From an uncultured Lachnospiraceae bacterium (GTDB lineage Bacteria; Bacillota; Clostridia; Lachnospirales; Lachnospiraceae): a stretch of 55,405 bases of DNA. Below the pieces are notes generated by a model. That model saw nothing but the letters and a program-made list of their open reading frames with translations. It was not told the origin of the DNA and did no database searches. The stretch is from contig CACXGE010000153.1 in assembly GCA_902767135.1 (NCBI GenBank), positions 1 to 55,405 of the forward strand. The letters are read 5' to 3'. The translations under genes were made by a program, and so were the position numbers. The stretch's first letter is position 1; each line of letters opens with the position of its first letter. Shown piece after piece: positions 46,078-54,442 of the stretch.

Positions 46078-47286
46078 TTAAAGAGCTTTTTCTAAGGTTT
46101 CACGAATTGCCTTGATAAAGTTTTCGCTGTTTAATACAGTTACATTTTCTAAAGTTGTGATTAATGCAAGATCCTTTGTCATCTTACCGCTTTCGATGGT
46201 ATCGATGGTAGCTTTCTCTAATTTATCTGCAAATTCCATAAGTTCTTTGTTTCCATCTAATTCACCACGTTTTCTAAGAGCTCCTGTCCAGGCAAAGATT
46301 GTTGCAACAGAGTTTGTGGATGTTTCTTCTCCCTTTAAGTGCTTGTAGTAATGGCGCTGAACAGTTCCATGTGCTGCTTCATATTCATAGTATCCCTGTG
46401 GGGAAACCAATACGGAAGTCATCATGGCAAGAGAACCAAATGCAGTTGCTACCATGTCAGACATAACGTCTCCATCGTAGTTCTTACATGCCCAGATATA
46501 TCCACCTTCAGAACGGATGACACGGGCTACTGCATCATCGATTAAGGTATAGAAATATTCAATGCCTGCTGCCTTGAATTTATCATCATATTCCTTGTCG
46601 TAGATTTCCTGGAAGATATCCTTGAAGGTATGGTCATACTTCTTTGAGATAGTATCCTTGGTAGCAAACCAAAGATCCTGTTTTGTGTCCAATGCATAGT
46701 TAAAGCAGCTTCTTGCAAAGCTTTCAATGGATGCATCTAAATTATGCATACCCTGTACAATACCAGGTCCTGCAAAGTTATGGATTAACTCTCTTGTCTC
46801 TGTTCCGTCCTCTGCTGTGTAAACAATTTCAGCCTTACCAGCTGCAGGAATCTTCATTTCAGAACCCTTGTATACATCACCATATGCGTGTCTTGCAATT
46901 GTAATTGGTTTCTTCCATGTGCGGACGGTTGGTTCAATTCCTTTTACCACGATTGGTGCACGGAATACAGTACCATCTAAGATAGCACGGATGGTTCCGT
47001 TCGGACTCTTCCACATTTCTTTTAAATTATACTCTGTCATACGTGCAGCGTTTGGTGTGATTGTGGCACACTTAACCGCAACTCCATACTTTTTGGTAGC
47101 TTCTGCAGAATCTACCGTTACCTGATCATTCGTCTCATTACGATATTCTAAACCTAAATCATAATACTCTGTGTTTAATTCAATAAAAGGATGTAACAAT
47201 TCATCTTTGATTATCTTCCAAAGAATTCTTGTCATTTCGTCTCCATCCATTTCAACGAGTGGTGTTGTCATCTTAATTTTAGCCAT
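46078..47286 (-). CDS. icd: NADP-dependent isocitrate dehydrogenase
   Basis: 402 residues, the eukaryote-like homodimeric class: [20 protein letters not shown] at the N-terminus, [13 protein letters not shown], and ANHE-equivalent [16 protein letters not shown]. It makes 2-oxoglutarate for glutamate synthesis. Own promoter TTGTCA-N17-TACAAT. No other TCA-cycle gene is nearby. It is convergent with nothing; it shares strand with trp genes but is separated by the T-box promoter. Confidence 0.95.
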   Translation of the reverse strand: MAKIKMTTPLVEMDGDEMTRILWKIIKDELLHPFIELNTEYYDLGLEYRNETNDQVTVDSAEATKKYGVAVKCATITPNAARMTEYNLKEMWKSPNGTIRAILDGTVFRAPIVVKGIEPTVRTWKKPITIARHAYGDVYKGSEMKIPAAGKAEIVYTAEDGTETRELIHNFAGPGIVQGMHNLDASIESFARSCFNYALDTKQDLWFATKDTISKKYDHTFKDIFQEIYDKEYDDKFKAAGIEYFYTLIDDAVARVIRSEGGYIWACKNYDGDVMSDMVATAFGSLAMMTSVLVSPQGYYEYEAAHGTVQRHYYKHLKGEETSTNSVATIFAWTGALRKRGELDGNKELMEFADKLEKATIDTIESGKMTKDLALITTLENVTVLNSENFIKAIRETLEKAL

Positions 47287-47340
47287 AACTTTGTCCTCCT
47301 GTTGTTTGTAATTTCCTATATATTTACAAAAGTCGTAATT

Positions 47341-47369
47341 ATTGTAACTTATTATTTTCGTTTTGACAA
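47341..47369 (-). promoter_or_regulatory. Promoter of icd
   Basis: On the minus strand TTGTCA (47364-47369), 17 bp, TACAAT (47341-47346). Composite repeat copy B lies just upstream. Confidence 0.65.
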
Positions 47370-47441
47370 TGCTAATTTAAAAAATTCATTTCAATTTATG
47401 GGATACTGTCAATATTTACGGCTAAAATTATGAATGCTATA

Positions 47442-47575
47442 GTAACAGTTCAGACAGGTCTGCGCATTTACTGCGCTGACCGTGTAAAAATGTGTATTTA
47501 ACAAAAATCGGGCAATTTTGCATGCGTGAGCATTGCCCGATTTCGTAACAGTTTAGCTTATGGCTGAACTGTTAC
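47442..47575 (+). repeat. Composite structured repeat, copy B (134 bp)
   Basis: Left end GTAACAGTTCAG (47442-47453), hairpin 1 with arms GGTCTGCGCA/TGCGCTGACC (47457-47481), hairpin 2 with arms AAATCGGGCAAT/ATTGCCCGATTT (47505-47543), and right-end hairpin 47545-47575 of the GTAACAG type. The order and loops equal copy A (16780-16915, opposite strand). Stem pairs 6 and 7 of hairpin 1 and pair 5 of hairpin 2 are changed on both sides. The ends GTAACAGTTCAG and CTGAACTGTTAC are perfect inverted repeats. Its right end overlaps the last codons of the subtilase gene. Confidence 0.85.
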
Positions 47576-48508
47576 ATGCGATAGATTTTTTACAGGCGGA
47601 GTATTCAGCAGTGTATTTATATCAATCATCCCCCATCCTTGAACTTTTTTAGGATACCCCAAGTCTTTGGCACTTCTGTACAATGCATATTTCATCTCCT
47701 TTGGGGTAGCTTTAGGGTATTTATCCAGATACAGTGCCAGGGCACCGGAGACCACAGGAGCTGCCATGGAAGTTCCACTAAGAGTTTTGTAAGAACGCTC
47801 TTTGTTACAGCTGATAATGTTCTTTCCTGGTGCCAGGATTTCCGGCTTCATGATACACTGCTTTGTAGGCCCTCTGCCAGAATATGGCTCAATTCGGCGC
47901 ATCCGTTCTTCGTAACTGCCGACGGTAATCACCTTTTTGCTGCTTCCTGGCATGGTGATGGTTCCAGGCTTTGGTCCATTGTTTCCGGCAGCCACTACCA
48001 CTGCTATACCTTCATGCCACAGTTCCTCCACACAAGAAATTAATTTATCTTCCATGTGGCTTTGGCCCACTTCTCCACCAACAGATATATTTATGATACG
48101 AATATTATATTGTTCTCTTACATTTTTTATCCATTCTAATGCATTGACAAAATTGGGAATACTTCCCCCTCCGTTTCCATCTAACACCTGGCAAACTACC
48201 AGCCTTGCCATAGGTGCAATCCCCATGTAATTCCCTTTTGAGGCTTTCCCACTTCCTGCAATAATTCCTGCCACATGAGTTCCATGACCGTTAGAATCAT
48301 TTCCTTCTATATTTGTGGTATTTCTCGAATAACCCATTTGGGAATCATTTCTATTTTCCCTAATGAAAGACTTTCTGACAGTAACACAGTGCTGCAAATC
48401 CATATGATTACTGCAACCTGTATCAAGAATTGCCACGCCGATGTTATTTCCCAAAATCCCTTGTCTGTGGACTTCATTACAATGAACAATATTTCGGACT
48501 TCTTTCAA
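47558..48508 (-). CDS. Intracellular subtilisin-like serine protease
   Basis: 316 residues of peptidase family S8. The triad is visible: Asp in VAILDTGCSNH (about 31), His in GHGTHVAGIIAG (about 75), Ser in LSGTSMAAPVVSG (about 246), with oxyanion Asn in VVAAGNNGP. No signal peptide or propeptide, so it probably acts in the cytoplasm, as do ISP-type subtilases, or in the mother cell. The start is TTG at 48508, with GGAGGG seven bases before. The last residues HVTVQP and the stop codon come from the right end of a palindromic repeat. It is divergent from a Cys/Gly-rich gene with a sigma-K-like promoter. Confidence 0.9.
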   Translation of the reverse strand: MKEVRNIVHCNEVHRQGILGNNIGVAILDTGCSNHMDLQHCVTVRKSFIRENRNDSQMGYSRNTTNIEGNDSNGHGTHVAGIIAGSGKASKGNYMGIAPMARLVVCQVLDGNGGGSIPNFVNALEWIKNVREQYNIRIINISVGGEVGQSHMEDKLISCVEELWHEGIAVVVAAGNNGPKPGTITMPGSSKKVITVGSYEERMRRIEPYSGRGPTKQCIMKPEILAPGKNIISCNKERSYKTLSGTSMAAPVVSGALALYLDKYPKATPKEMKYALYRSAKDLGYPKKVQGWGMIDINTLLNTPPVKNLSHVTVQP

Positions 48509-48542
48509 AAAATATCCCTCCTAAAAAATAAATATTTTGGAA

Positions 48543-48570
48543 ACTTATACAAGCCATACAGCATAAGATA
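48543..48570 (+). promoter_or_regulatory. Candidate sigma-K-type promoter
   Basis: AC at 48543-48544 is followed after 17 bases by CATAAGATA (48562-48570), which fits the B. subtilis sigma-K pattern AC-N16/17-CATANNNTA. The start codon is 28 bases further. No good housekeeping promoter is visible. This is pattern matching only. Confidence 0.45.
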
Positions 48571-48597
48571 AACTGTAAAAAAAAATGGAGGTTACTT

Positions 48598-48831
48598 ATG
48601 AGTGACTTAGCAGCAACTAACTGTGGATGTGGTGGATGTGAAGGAGGAAACAATTCTTGTATCTGGATTATTCTCCTGTTACTCTTCTGTTGCGGATGCG
48701 GCAACGGAGGAAGCGTATTTAATAACGGAGGATGCGGATGTGGCGGAAATGACAACTCCATTATCTGGATTATCCTTTTATTGGCATGCTGTGGTGGATA
48801 TGGCGGCAGCTGCGGTGGATGCGGCATCTAA
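48598..48831 (+). CDS. Small Cys/Gly-rich protein, 'high-cysteine HCB' type
   Basis: 77 residues with 14 Cys and very many Gly. It has two similar halves: a CGCGG block, then IWIILLLLFCCGCGNGG; a second CGCGG block, then IIWIILLLACCGGYGG. Each half combines a Cys/Gly cluster with a short hydrophobic stretch (IWIILLL). Clostridial relatives are labelled chorion-class high-cysteine HCB protein 13, a name of convenience. AAATGGAGG precedes the ATG. A sigma-K-like promoter upstream suggests expression in the mother cell and a coat or exosporium role, as a disulfide-linked structural protein. Function is not proven. Confidence 0.8.
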   Translation: MSDLAATNCGCGGCEGGNNSCIWIILLLLFCCGCGNGGSVFNNGGCGCGGNDNSIIWIILLLACCGGYGGSCGGCGI

Positions 48832-48893
48832 TGAAGTAAATTACTTCCAAAGATTTTTCAAAGTATTATTTTCTTGATTATCAATCATCTTGG

Positions 48894-48916
48894 AGGCTGC
48901 CGTTCTGGCAGCCTTT
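48894..48916 (+). terminator. Terminator after the Cys/Gly-rich gene
   Basis: AGGCTGCC, loop GTTCT, GGCAGCCT (48894-48914), then TT. An 8 bp perfect stem. Confidence 0.75.
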
Positions 48917-48922
48917 GTAAAT

Positions 48923-49054
48923 TTACTTTTGCCCCTGTTCCCCTTCCTTGGTATACTGCCCATTACACTTTTCATCAACTTCATAAATGGTGTCCTCATC
49001 CTGCACTAAAATTTGATATTTCTTTTTTTTCAAGGATAGGTGTTTTTCTTTCAT
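48923..49054 (-). CDS. Candidate small protein (43 residues)
   Basis: A minus-strand frame starting MKEKHLSLKKKKYQILVQDE, then DTIYEVDEKCNGQYTKEGEQ. The ATG at 49054 has AAGG nine bases upstream. The ordered composition (basic start, then acidic, no low-complexity run) looks protein-like. It fills the 362 bp between the Cys/Gly-rich gene and the next gene, which otherwise holds only the terminator. I do not recognise a family, and an unexpressed frame is possible. Confidence 0.4.
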   Translation of the reverse strand: MKEKHLSLKKKKYQILVQDEDTIYEVDEKCNGQYTKEGEQGQK

Positions 49055-49193
49055 ACGATTCTGCCTTATATTTTAATTATCTTATTATTATATTACTATA
49101 TTTGTTCTGATTCGTTCCTCTTTTGCATATAGTGTTTACTGAGCTAATACCTTTGAAAGGCGTTAGTAACAGATAGCTAAAGGGGGACCACCT

Positions 49194-49622
49194 ATGGAAG
49201 AGGAAAATATACTAGAGCAGATGATTACCACCCATCAGATGCAACTGCTAAAAACAGCATTACCATATGTTAATATAGAAGAACAGAAATTTCTGTCTGT
49301 TTACATAAAATTCAAGGAATTTACTAACACCTTTCTTTTGTTCCAAGACAGTGAACAGACCTCCCAACTAAAAATACAGGCTACACAGGCGAATTCCAAG
49401 AATATGAATTCACTTTTGGCAGATTTAAAAAAAGTATGCACAAAGGAGGAAACTCAGGTCATAGACTTAATGCAGAATTTCATGCAGATATCAAAACTAT
49501 ATCAGACCTATCAGGAAATACAGCCGGAACCTGATGGCAAGCTGTCTCCACAAGACATTCTCTCTGCCATGCTTACCCCACAGCAGAAACAGATGTTTGA
49601 AATGTACAAAGGATTATTTTAA
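49194..49622 (+). CDS. Small helical protein of unknown function
   Basis: 142 residues, predicted mostly helical and Gln/Glu-rich. It starts MEEENILEQMITTHQMQLLK and ends LTPQQKQMFEMYKGLF. No signal or membrane segment. The ribosome site is AAAGGGGG (49180-49187), six bases before the ATG. A partner of 91 residues follows after 53 bp on the same strand. I do not recognise the family. A related-looking pair (short helical proteins ending in a 'Q..MF' segment) suggests they work together. Confidence 0.75.
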   Translation: MEEENILEQMITTHQMQLLKTALPYVNIEEQKFLSVYIKFKEFTNTFLLFQDSEQTSQLKIQATQANSKNMNSLLADLKKVCTKEETQVIDLMQNFMQISKLYQTYQEIQPEPDGKLSPQDILSAMLTPQQKQMFEMYKGLF

Positions 49623-49675
49623 TGATTAGATTTTGTAAGATTAGACTATAATTTAGATTAGAAAGGAATTAAGCT

Positions 49676-49951
49676 ATGAGTGACTGGAAAAAAGATCCAC
49701 GCCTACAACACATTTCACCAGAAAAGCTTGCTCTATTAGAAAAATTATCAGAGAATATGAGGGGGAAAAATCCCACCCAGGCCATGCCGCTTTTATTAGC
49801 GGCCCTTACCTCAGCACGGGAAAAAGGACTAAAATTTTCAGATTCAGATACCGCTCTGATTATCGAACTCTTAGAACAAAACGCTTCACCAGAGGAAAAA
49901 GAAAAAATAAAACGTATGTTGCATTTATTCCAACAAATGAATAAACATTAA
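49676..49951 (+). CDS. Small helical protein, partner of the preceding gene
   Basis: 91 residues: MSDWKKDPRLQHISPEKLAL at the start, SASPEEKEK-like segment near the end (NASPEEKEKIKRMLHLFQQM). Predicted all-helical, no membrane segment. GAAAGGA precedes the ATG. A bidirectional terminator begins on its stop codon. The middle TQAMPLLLAALTSAREKGLK resembles a helical repeat. No family recognised. Confidence 0.75.
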   Translation: MSDWKKDPRLQHISPEKLALLEKLSENMRGKNPTQAMPLLLAALTSAREKGLKFSDSDTALIIELLEQNASPEEKEKIKRMLHLFQQMNKH

Positions 49952-49984
49952 AAAAAGGGATTGCCTCTGCAATCCCTTTTTTTT
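49951..49984. terminator. Bidirectional terminator shared with leuS
   Basis: AAAAAAGGGATTGC (49951-49964) and GCAATCCCTTTTTT (49969-49982) form a 14 bp stem with a 4-base loop, with A and T runs on both sides. Confidence 0.9.
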
Positions 49985-49994
49985 ATTTCTACTT

Positions 49995-52421
49995 CTATTT
50001 TGCTACAATGTTGATAATACGTCCTGGAACATAAATTTCTTTCACAATATTTCCTGTCAATTTATCTCCCAAGGCTTCTTTCGCTGTTTTTATGGCGCTG
50101 TCCTTATCTACATCTACAGGAAGGGAAACCACAACCTTTGTCTTTCCGTTAATCTGTACAGCAATTTCTACTTCGTCTTCCTGCATCTGACTTTCATCAG
50201 CTTCCGGCCAACGGTTGTCAAACACACTTGTCTCATGACCACAAGCCTGCCATAATTCTTCTGCTAAATGTGGTGCAAATGGAGCCATAAGAATGACCGC
50301 TGTTTCAAGTGTTTCCTTGTCGATTCCACCCTTCTTTGACATCTCAATCATTTTGTTGGTATATTCCATGAATCCACTGACAACAGTATTTAAGCTAAAG
50401 GTTTCTAATCTCTGAGTAATGTCATATACCATCTTGTGACGGATGCGAATCATTTCCTTGCTTGGCTCTATGTTTGCATCCTTATTGTCCAATACCAGAT
50501 TCCAGAAACGATTGATGAAACGGTAGATACCTTCCATTCCTCTGTCATCCCAGATAGAATCTAATTCTGGTGGTCCAATAAATAATTCGTATAATCTTAA
50601 GCAGTCACAGCCGTAATCTCTTACCATATCATCCGGTGATACAATGTTACCTAATGATTTACTCATCTTGGTAGCTGCACCAGTTTCTTTGTCACGTCCG
50701 CAAACCATCCCCTGATTAAATAATTTCTGGAATGGCTCATCAAAATCTACCACTCCAATATCATATAAGAACTTTGTGTAGAATCTTGAATACAATAAAT
50801 GAAGAACTGCATGCTCTACTCCACCGATATACATATCTACCGGTAAATACTTATCAGCCTTTTCTTTTGATACCAACTCCTCGTTGTTCTTGCTGTCAAC
50901 ATATCTTAAGAAATACCAGGAGGAACCGGCCCACTGTGGCATGGTATTTGTCTCACGCTTTGCAGGCTTTCCGCAGCATGGACAGGTTGTGTTTACCCAT
51001 TCTTCGATATCTGCCAATGGGGATTCGCCTGTACCTGTTGGCTGGTAGGATTCTACATCAGGCAATAATAATGGCAATTGATCTTCTGGAACTGGTACAT
51101 TTCCACAGTCCGGACAATGGATAATTGGAATTGGTTCTCCCCAGTAACGCTGTCTTGAGAATACCCAGTCACGCAGCTTGTAGTTGGTGGTCTTCTTGCC
51201 CACACCCATTTTTTCAATCATCATAGGAGCTTCTTTCTTTAATACAGCAGATTCCATTCCATCCCAATCACCGGAATTTACCATGGTACCAACTGCATCT
51301 GTGTAAGCTTCTTCCATATTTTCGATAATCTTACCATCTTTTGCAATTACCTGAACAATTGGAATGTCAAACTTCTTTGCAAAAGCAAAGTCTCTGTCAT
51401 CGTGTGCAGGTACACACATAATGGCACCAGTACCGTAGTCTGCCAGTACATAATCTGATAACCAGATTGGAATTTGCTTTCCATTGATTGGATTGATGGC
51501 ATAGCTTCCTGTAAACACACCTGTCTTTTCCTTGTCTGCCATTCTATCCACAGAGGAGCGCATGGAGGACTGATAGATATAATCTTCCACTGCCTGTCTT
51601 GTCTCATCGGTGGCAAGCTCTTTTGCCATCTCATGTTCCGGTGCAAGTACCATAAAGGTTGCACCGTGAAGGGTATCCGGTCTGGTGGTATAAACTGTGA
51701 TTTCTTTCTCTGTACCTGCTACTTTAAAGTTTACTTCTGCTCCGTAGCTTTTTCCAATCCAGTCTGCCTGCATTTTCTTTACCTTTTCAGGCCAGTCCAA
51801 TTTGTCCAAATCATCTAACAGACGATCTGCATATTTTGTGATTTTTAACATCCACTGACGAAGATTTTTCTTGGTAACTGGTGTGTGACAACGTTCACAG
51901 CATCCGTTTACCACCTCTTCATTGGCAAGACCTGTTTTGCAGGAAGGACACCAGTTAATTGGGAATTCTTTTTCATAAGCAAGACCTTCCTTGAACATTT
52001 TTACAAAAATCCACTGTGTCCATTTATAGAACTGTGGGTCTGTGGTGTTTACTTCCATATCCCAGTCATAGATTGCTGAGATTTCATTGATCTGACGCTT
52101 GATGTTGGCAATGTTGCTTGCAGTGGTCTCACTTGGATGTTTTCCTGTCTTGATTGCGTAGTTTTCCGCTGGTAAACCAAAGGCATCCCATCCCATTGGA
52201 TGAATTACATAATGTCCGTGTAACATCTTGTATCTGCTCCACACATCACTGATTACATACCCTCTCCAGTGTCCTACATGGAGCCCATTTCCTGATGGAT
52301 ATGGAAACATATCAAGACAGTAATATTTTGGTTTCTTTCCATCGTTCACATTTACAGGATGTTCCTTCCAGTGCTTACGCCACTTCTGTTCTACTTCCCT
52401 ATGATTATAAGGTATTGCCAT
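49995..52421 (-). CDS. leuS: Leucyl-tRNA synthetase
   Basis: 808 residues, class Ia. HIGH motif as HVGH in [14 protein letters not shown] (about 41-52), the zinc-binding cysteines in [16 protein letters not shown] and CERC, the editing domain [20 protein letters not shown] (about 250), and KMSKS in [14 protein letters not shown] (about 586). Unlike the trp operon there is no T-box upstream; a plain promoter (TTGACA-N16-TAAACT) gives a leader of about 115 bases. Confidence 0.97.
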   Translation of the reverse strand: MAIPYNHREVEQKWRKHWKEHPVNVNDGKKPKYYCLDMFPYPSGNGLHVGHWRGYVISDVWSRYKMLHGHYVIHPMGWDAFGLPAENYAIKTGKHPSETTASNIANIKRQINEISAIYDWDMEVNTTDPQFYKWTQWIFVKMFKEGLAYEKEFPINWCPSCKTGLANEEVVNGCCERCHTPVTKKNLRQWMLKITKYADRLLDDLDKLDWPEKVKKMQADWIGKSYGAEVNFKVAGTEKEITVYTTRPDTLHGATFMVLAPEHEMAKELATDETRQAVEDYIYQSSMRSSVDRMADKEKTGVFTGSYAINPINGKQIPIWLSDYVLADYGTGAIMCVPAHDDRDFAFAKKFDIPIVQVIAKDGKIIENMEEAYTDAVGTMVNSGDWDGMESAVLKKEAPMMIEKMGVGKKTTNYKLRDWVFSRQRYWGEPIPIIHCPDCGNVPVPEDQLPLLLPDVESYQPTGTGESPLADIEEWVNTTCPCCGKPAKRETNTMPQWAGSSWYFLRYVDSKNNEELVSKEKADKYLPVDMYIGGVEHAVLHLLYSRFYTKFLYDIGVVDFDEPFQKLFNQGMVCGRDKETGAATKMSKSLGNIVSPDDMVRDYGCDCLRLYELFIGPPELDSIWDDRGMEGIYRFINRFWNLVLDNKDANIEPSKEMIRIRHKMVYDITQRLETFSLNTVVSGFMEYTNKMIEMSKKGGIDKETLETAVILMAPFAPHLAEELWQACGHETSVFDNRWPEADESQMQEDEVEIAVQINGKTKVVVSLPVDVDKDSAIKTAKEALGDKLTGNIVKEIYVPGRIINIVAK

Positions 52422-52548
52422 TTGTATTTCCTCCGTATCTATTTTTATTCCTTTTATTTTATATAATTATATTGTAATTTCAAAAAACTCACTGATACAA
52501 CTAAAATGCAGGAATTTTTGTGAAATTACCGTACTTCCAAACAATTAC

Positions 52549-52576
52549 AGTTTATCATACGTTAAATTTTTGTCAA
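52549..52576 (-). promoter_or_regulatory. Promoter of leuS
   Basis: On the minus strand TTGACA (52571-52576), 16 bp, TAAACT (52549-52554). Confidence 0.55.
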
Positions 52577-52597
52577 CTTTTTTTTGCTTGTAACAAG

Positions 52598-54220
52598 CTA
52601 TTCCAGAATCTTTGTGATTTCATTGACAGGTGAACCACTGACATACTGGAAATTGATGGTGTCTCCCTCTTTATATTTGATAACAGAAATTAAGTTTTCA
52701 TCTGTCATATTGGCTCCAAAAGCAGTTTCCAATCCCTTGATATAGAGATAATAGTGTGTGTTTCCATCGATAACTACAGGTGCAATAGAATCAATGATTC
52801 CATTTACTACCTCTAAACTATTGCTTTCAGAGCCTGTGATACCATTGGTATTTAATAGTGACATATAAGCTTTTTCTGCCTGGGCTACCGTATCTCCTAT
52901 GGCTACCCACTGATACTTTTGCACATTCACCATGGCATATTTTTTAACTAAGCCTGCATCATCTTTCAGTGCCATAAAATAAGTGGGTTCGTCTGCAATA
53001 TTTAACAACAATGGGAAAGTAGAGCAGTATCCTAAGTTCTGTACCTGTCCTTCTGCCGAGTCCATTGCAGAATATTCAATGGCACCCTCCACGGAGTAAA
53101 ATCTGGTTTCCATAGTTCTTTGGTTCATTAATACAAAACCTACAATGGACTGGTCTGAATTTAGGGATGTAATACCTGTATACACCCACACATCATCATC
53201 TAAGGCAATATAGTTATATCCACTGGTAGACTGGAGGCAATCCTTTTGACCAAGTACGCTGTTGAGAAAGCCGTGTTTTAGGGTTCCATTATAGTTATAT
53301 AGTCCAACCAGTAAGTCTGCCGAGTATACTCTGTCTACCCACTGTGGTACATCTTCCACTTTATATACTTCTGTCTCGCCGGTCTGAGCGTTACATAATA
53401 CCACTTTTCCTATGGTTACACCGCCAAACAGACCGATATTAAATTTCTTTACCGGACAAACCCAGTAAGGTGTTCCTTCTTCATCTATCTCGAAGCTGAT
53501 GTCATCATAGATAAAAGTAGGATAGCGAAATCTTAAGTGTCTGTATATATTTCTGTTAAAGTATTCTGCTTCCGAATATTTAATGGGTTTGTCTAATTTA
53601 ATACACTCTGTATCCTGGGTTGCCATGTCAATTTTGATATAGGCTGGAATTCCTGAAGATTGATTGGTAATCCATTTGATAAAGCTTGCATAAGTCAGAG
53701 GTGTCACTCTCACAGGCTCATCGTTTAAATTTATCTGAGTATATTTTGGACTTACCTCAAACTGGGAAACGTAATCTACCATGCTTCCCATCTTTCGATT
53801 TCCCAAAAGTGTTGCAGATTCTTTATCTAACAATGGTATCTGATTATAGTTTACTTCCTTGATATCTTCTGTGAATTCTTTTTCTTTTACCTGCAATAAT
53901 TTCTGATATTTTGATGCATTTACCAGTGGAGAAGATAAAATACTTCCTCCCGCATAGACGATTAAAACTACCAAAAATACAGCCAGCATAATTTTTAAAG
54001 GAACAGACTTTTTAAAGAATGGAGTCATTTCCCTTAAGCTGTTGATGTGTTTGCACTTTGCACATACATAAACAAAAATGGCTACAAGGCACAAAGTAAA
54101 AATAAATCCCCACATTCCCTCGGAATGGAGATTGATTGCAGGCAGTGTTACATAGTAACCAATTCCTGCAATAAGGAGCAATAATATTACTCCAATTAAA
54201 TAAAATTTTCCTTTTTTCAT
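52598..54220 (-). CDS. Large membrane protein of unknown function
   Basis: 540 residues from the ATG at 54220, which has GAGGTGG upstream; longer reading would start inside the palindromic repeat. Three N-terminal transmembrane segments (about 6-24, 36-54 and 77-97) are followed by about 430 residues, predicted outside and beta-rich, with TPYWVCPVKKFNIGLFGGVT and a YALDDDVWVYTG-type pattern (YIALDDDVWVYTGITS). No catalytic motif is evident. The repeated Y-W-V-C-P and VNVQKYQWVAIGD patterns suggest a sensor or carrier of a cofactor, but this is a guess. Such long unknown proteins are seen in Lachnospiraceae. It is a single gene with its own promoter. Confidence 0.75.
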   Translation of the reverse strand: MKKGKFYLIGVILLLLIAGIGYYVTLPAINLHSEGMWGFIFTLCLVAIFVYVCAKCKHINSLREMTPFFKKSVPLKIMLAVFLVVLIVYAGGSILSSPLVNASKYQKLLQVKEKEFTEDIKEVNYNQIPLLDKESATLLGNRKMGSMVDYVSQFEVSPKYTQINLNDEPVRVTPLTYASFIKWITNQSSGIPAYIKIDMATQDTECIKLDKPIKYSEAEYFNRNIYRHLRFRYPTFIYDDISFEIDEEGTPYWVCPVKKFNIGLFGGVTIGKVVLCNAQTGETEVYKVEDVPQWVDRVYSADLLVGLYNYNGTLKHGFLNSVLGQKDCLQSTSGYNYIALDDDVWVYTGITSLNSDQSIVGFVLMNQRTMETRFYSVEGAIEYSAMDSAEGQVQNLGYCSTFPLLLNIADEPTYFMALKDDAGLVKKYAMVNVQKYQWVAIGDTVAQAEKAYMSLLNTNGITGSESNSLEVVNGIIDSIAPVVIDGNTHYYLYIKGLETAFGANMTDENLISVIKYKEGDTINFQYVSGSPVNEITKILE

Positions 54221-54257
54221 TCTACCACCTCTCGGATTATATTTTTGATGATTAAAG

Positions 54258-54286
54258 GTAAATGTCCAGTGGTTCTGAACAGATAC
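54258..54286 (-). repeat. Solo palindromic repeat at a predicted mRNA 5' end
   Basis: GTAAATGTCCAG TGGTT CTGAACAGATAC. The right arm is the shared right-end sequence. Read on the minus strand, the hairpin starts at 54286, exactly seven bases after the -10 box of the membrane protein gene, so it would be the first bases of that mRNA. Confidence 0.75.
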
Positions 54287-54292
54287 TTCTAA

Positions 54293-54321
54293 AGTATAAT
54301 TCAAATCCTGATTTTATTCAA
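54293..54321 (-). promoter_or_regulatory. Promoter of the large membrane protein gene
   Basis: On the minus strand TTGAAT (54316-54321), 17 bp, TATACT (54293-54298). Confidence 0.7.
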
Positions 54322-54343
54322 GCCGTTCTCATTATTTATTTAT

Positions 54344-54374
54344 GTAACAGTTCAGCCATAGGCTAAACTGTTAC
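54344..54374 (-). repeat. Solo palindromic repeat, GTAACAG type
   Basis: GTAACAGTTCAGCC, ATA, GGCTAAACTGTTAC. These 31 bases are identical to 36454-36484. It lies between two divergent promoters, just upstream of tyrA. Confidence 0.85.
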
Positions 54375-54381
54375 TTATTTA

Positions 54382-54410
54382 TTGACATATTCACTAGATA
54401 ACGTTAGAAT
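54382..54410 (+). promoter_or_regulatory. Promoter of tyrA
   Basis: TTGACA (54382-54387), 17 bp, TAGAAT (54405-54410). The position rules out a start at the GTG at 54410 and supports the ATG at 54443. Confidence 0.75.
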
Positions 54411-54442
54411 TGTGGGTAGCAAGTTACAAACAGGAGGAAATT

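Noticed and set aside
48477..48827. Minus-strand frame opposite the Cys/Gly-rich gene
   Set aside because: His/Pro/Leu-rich complement of a Gly/Cys-rich gene; no ribosome site and it overlaps the divergent promoter region.
16780..54374. Repeats as a CRISPR array
   Set aside because: Copies are kilobases apart, palindromic, and without regular spacers or cas genes.
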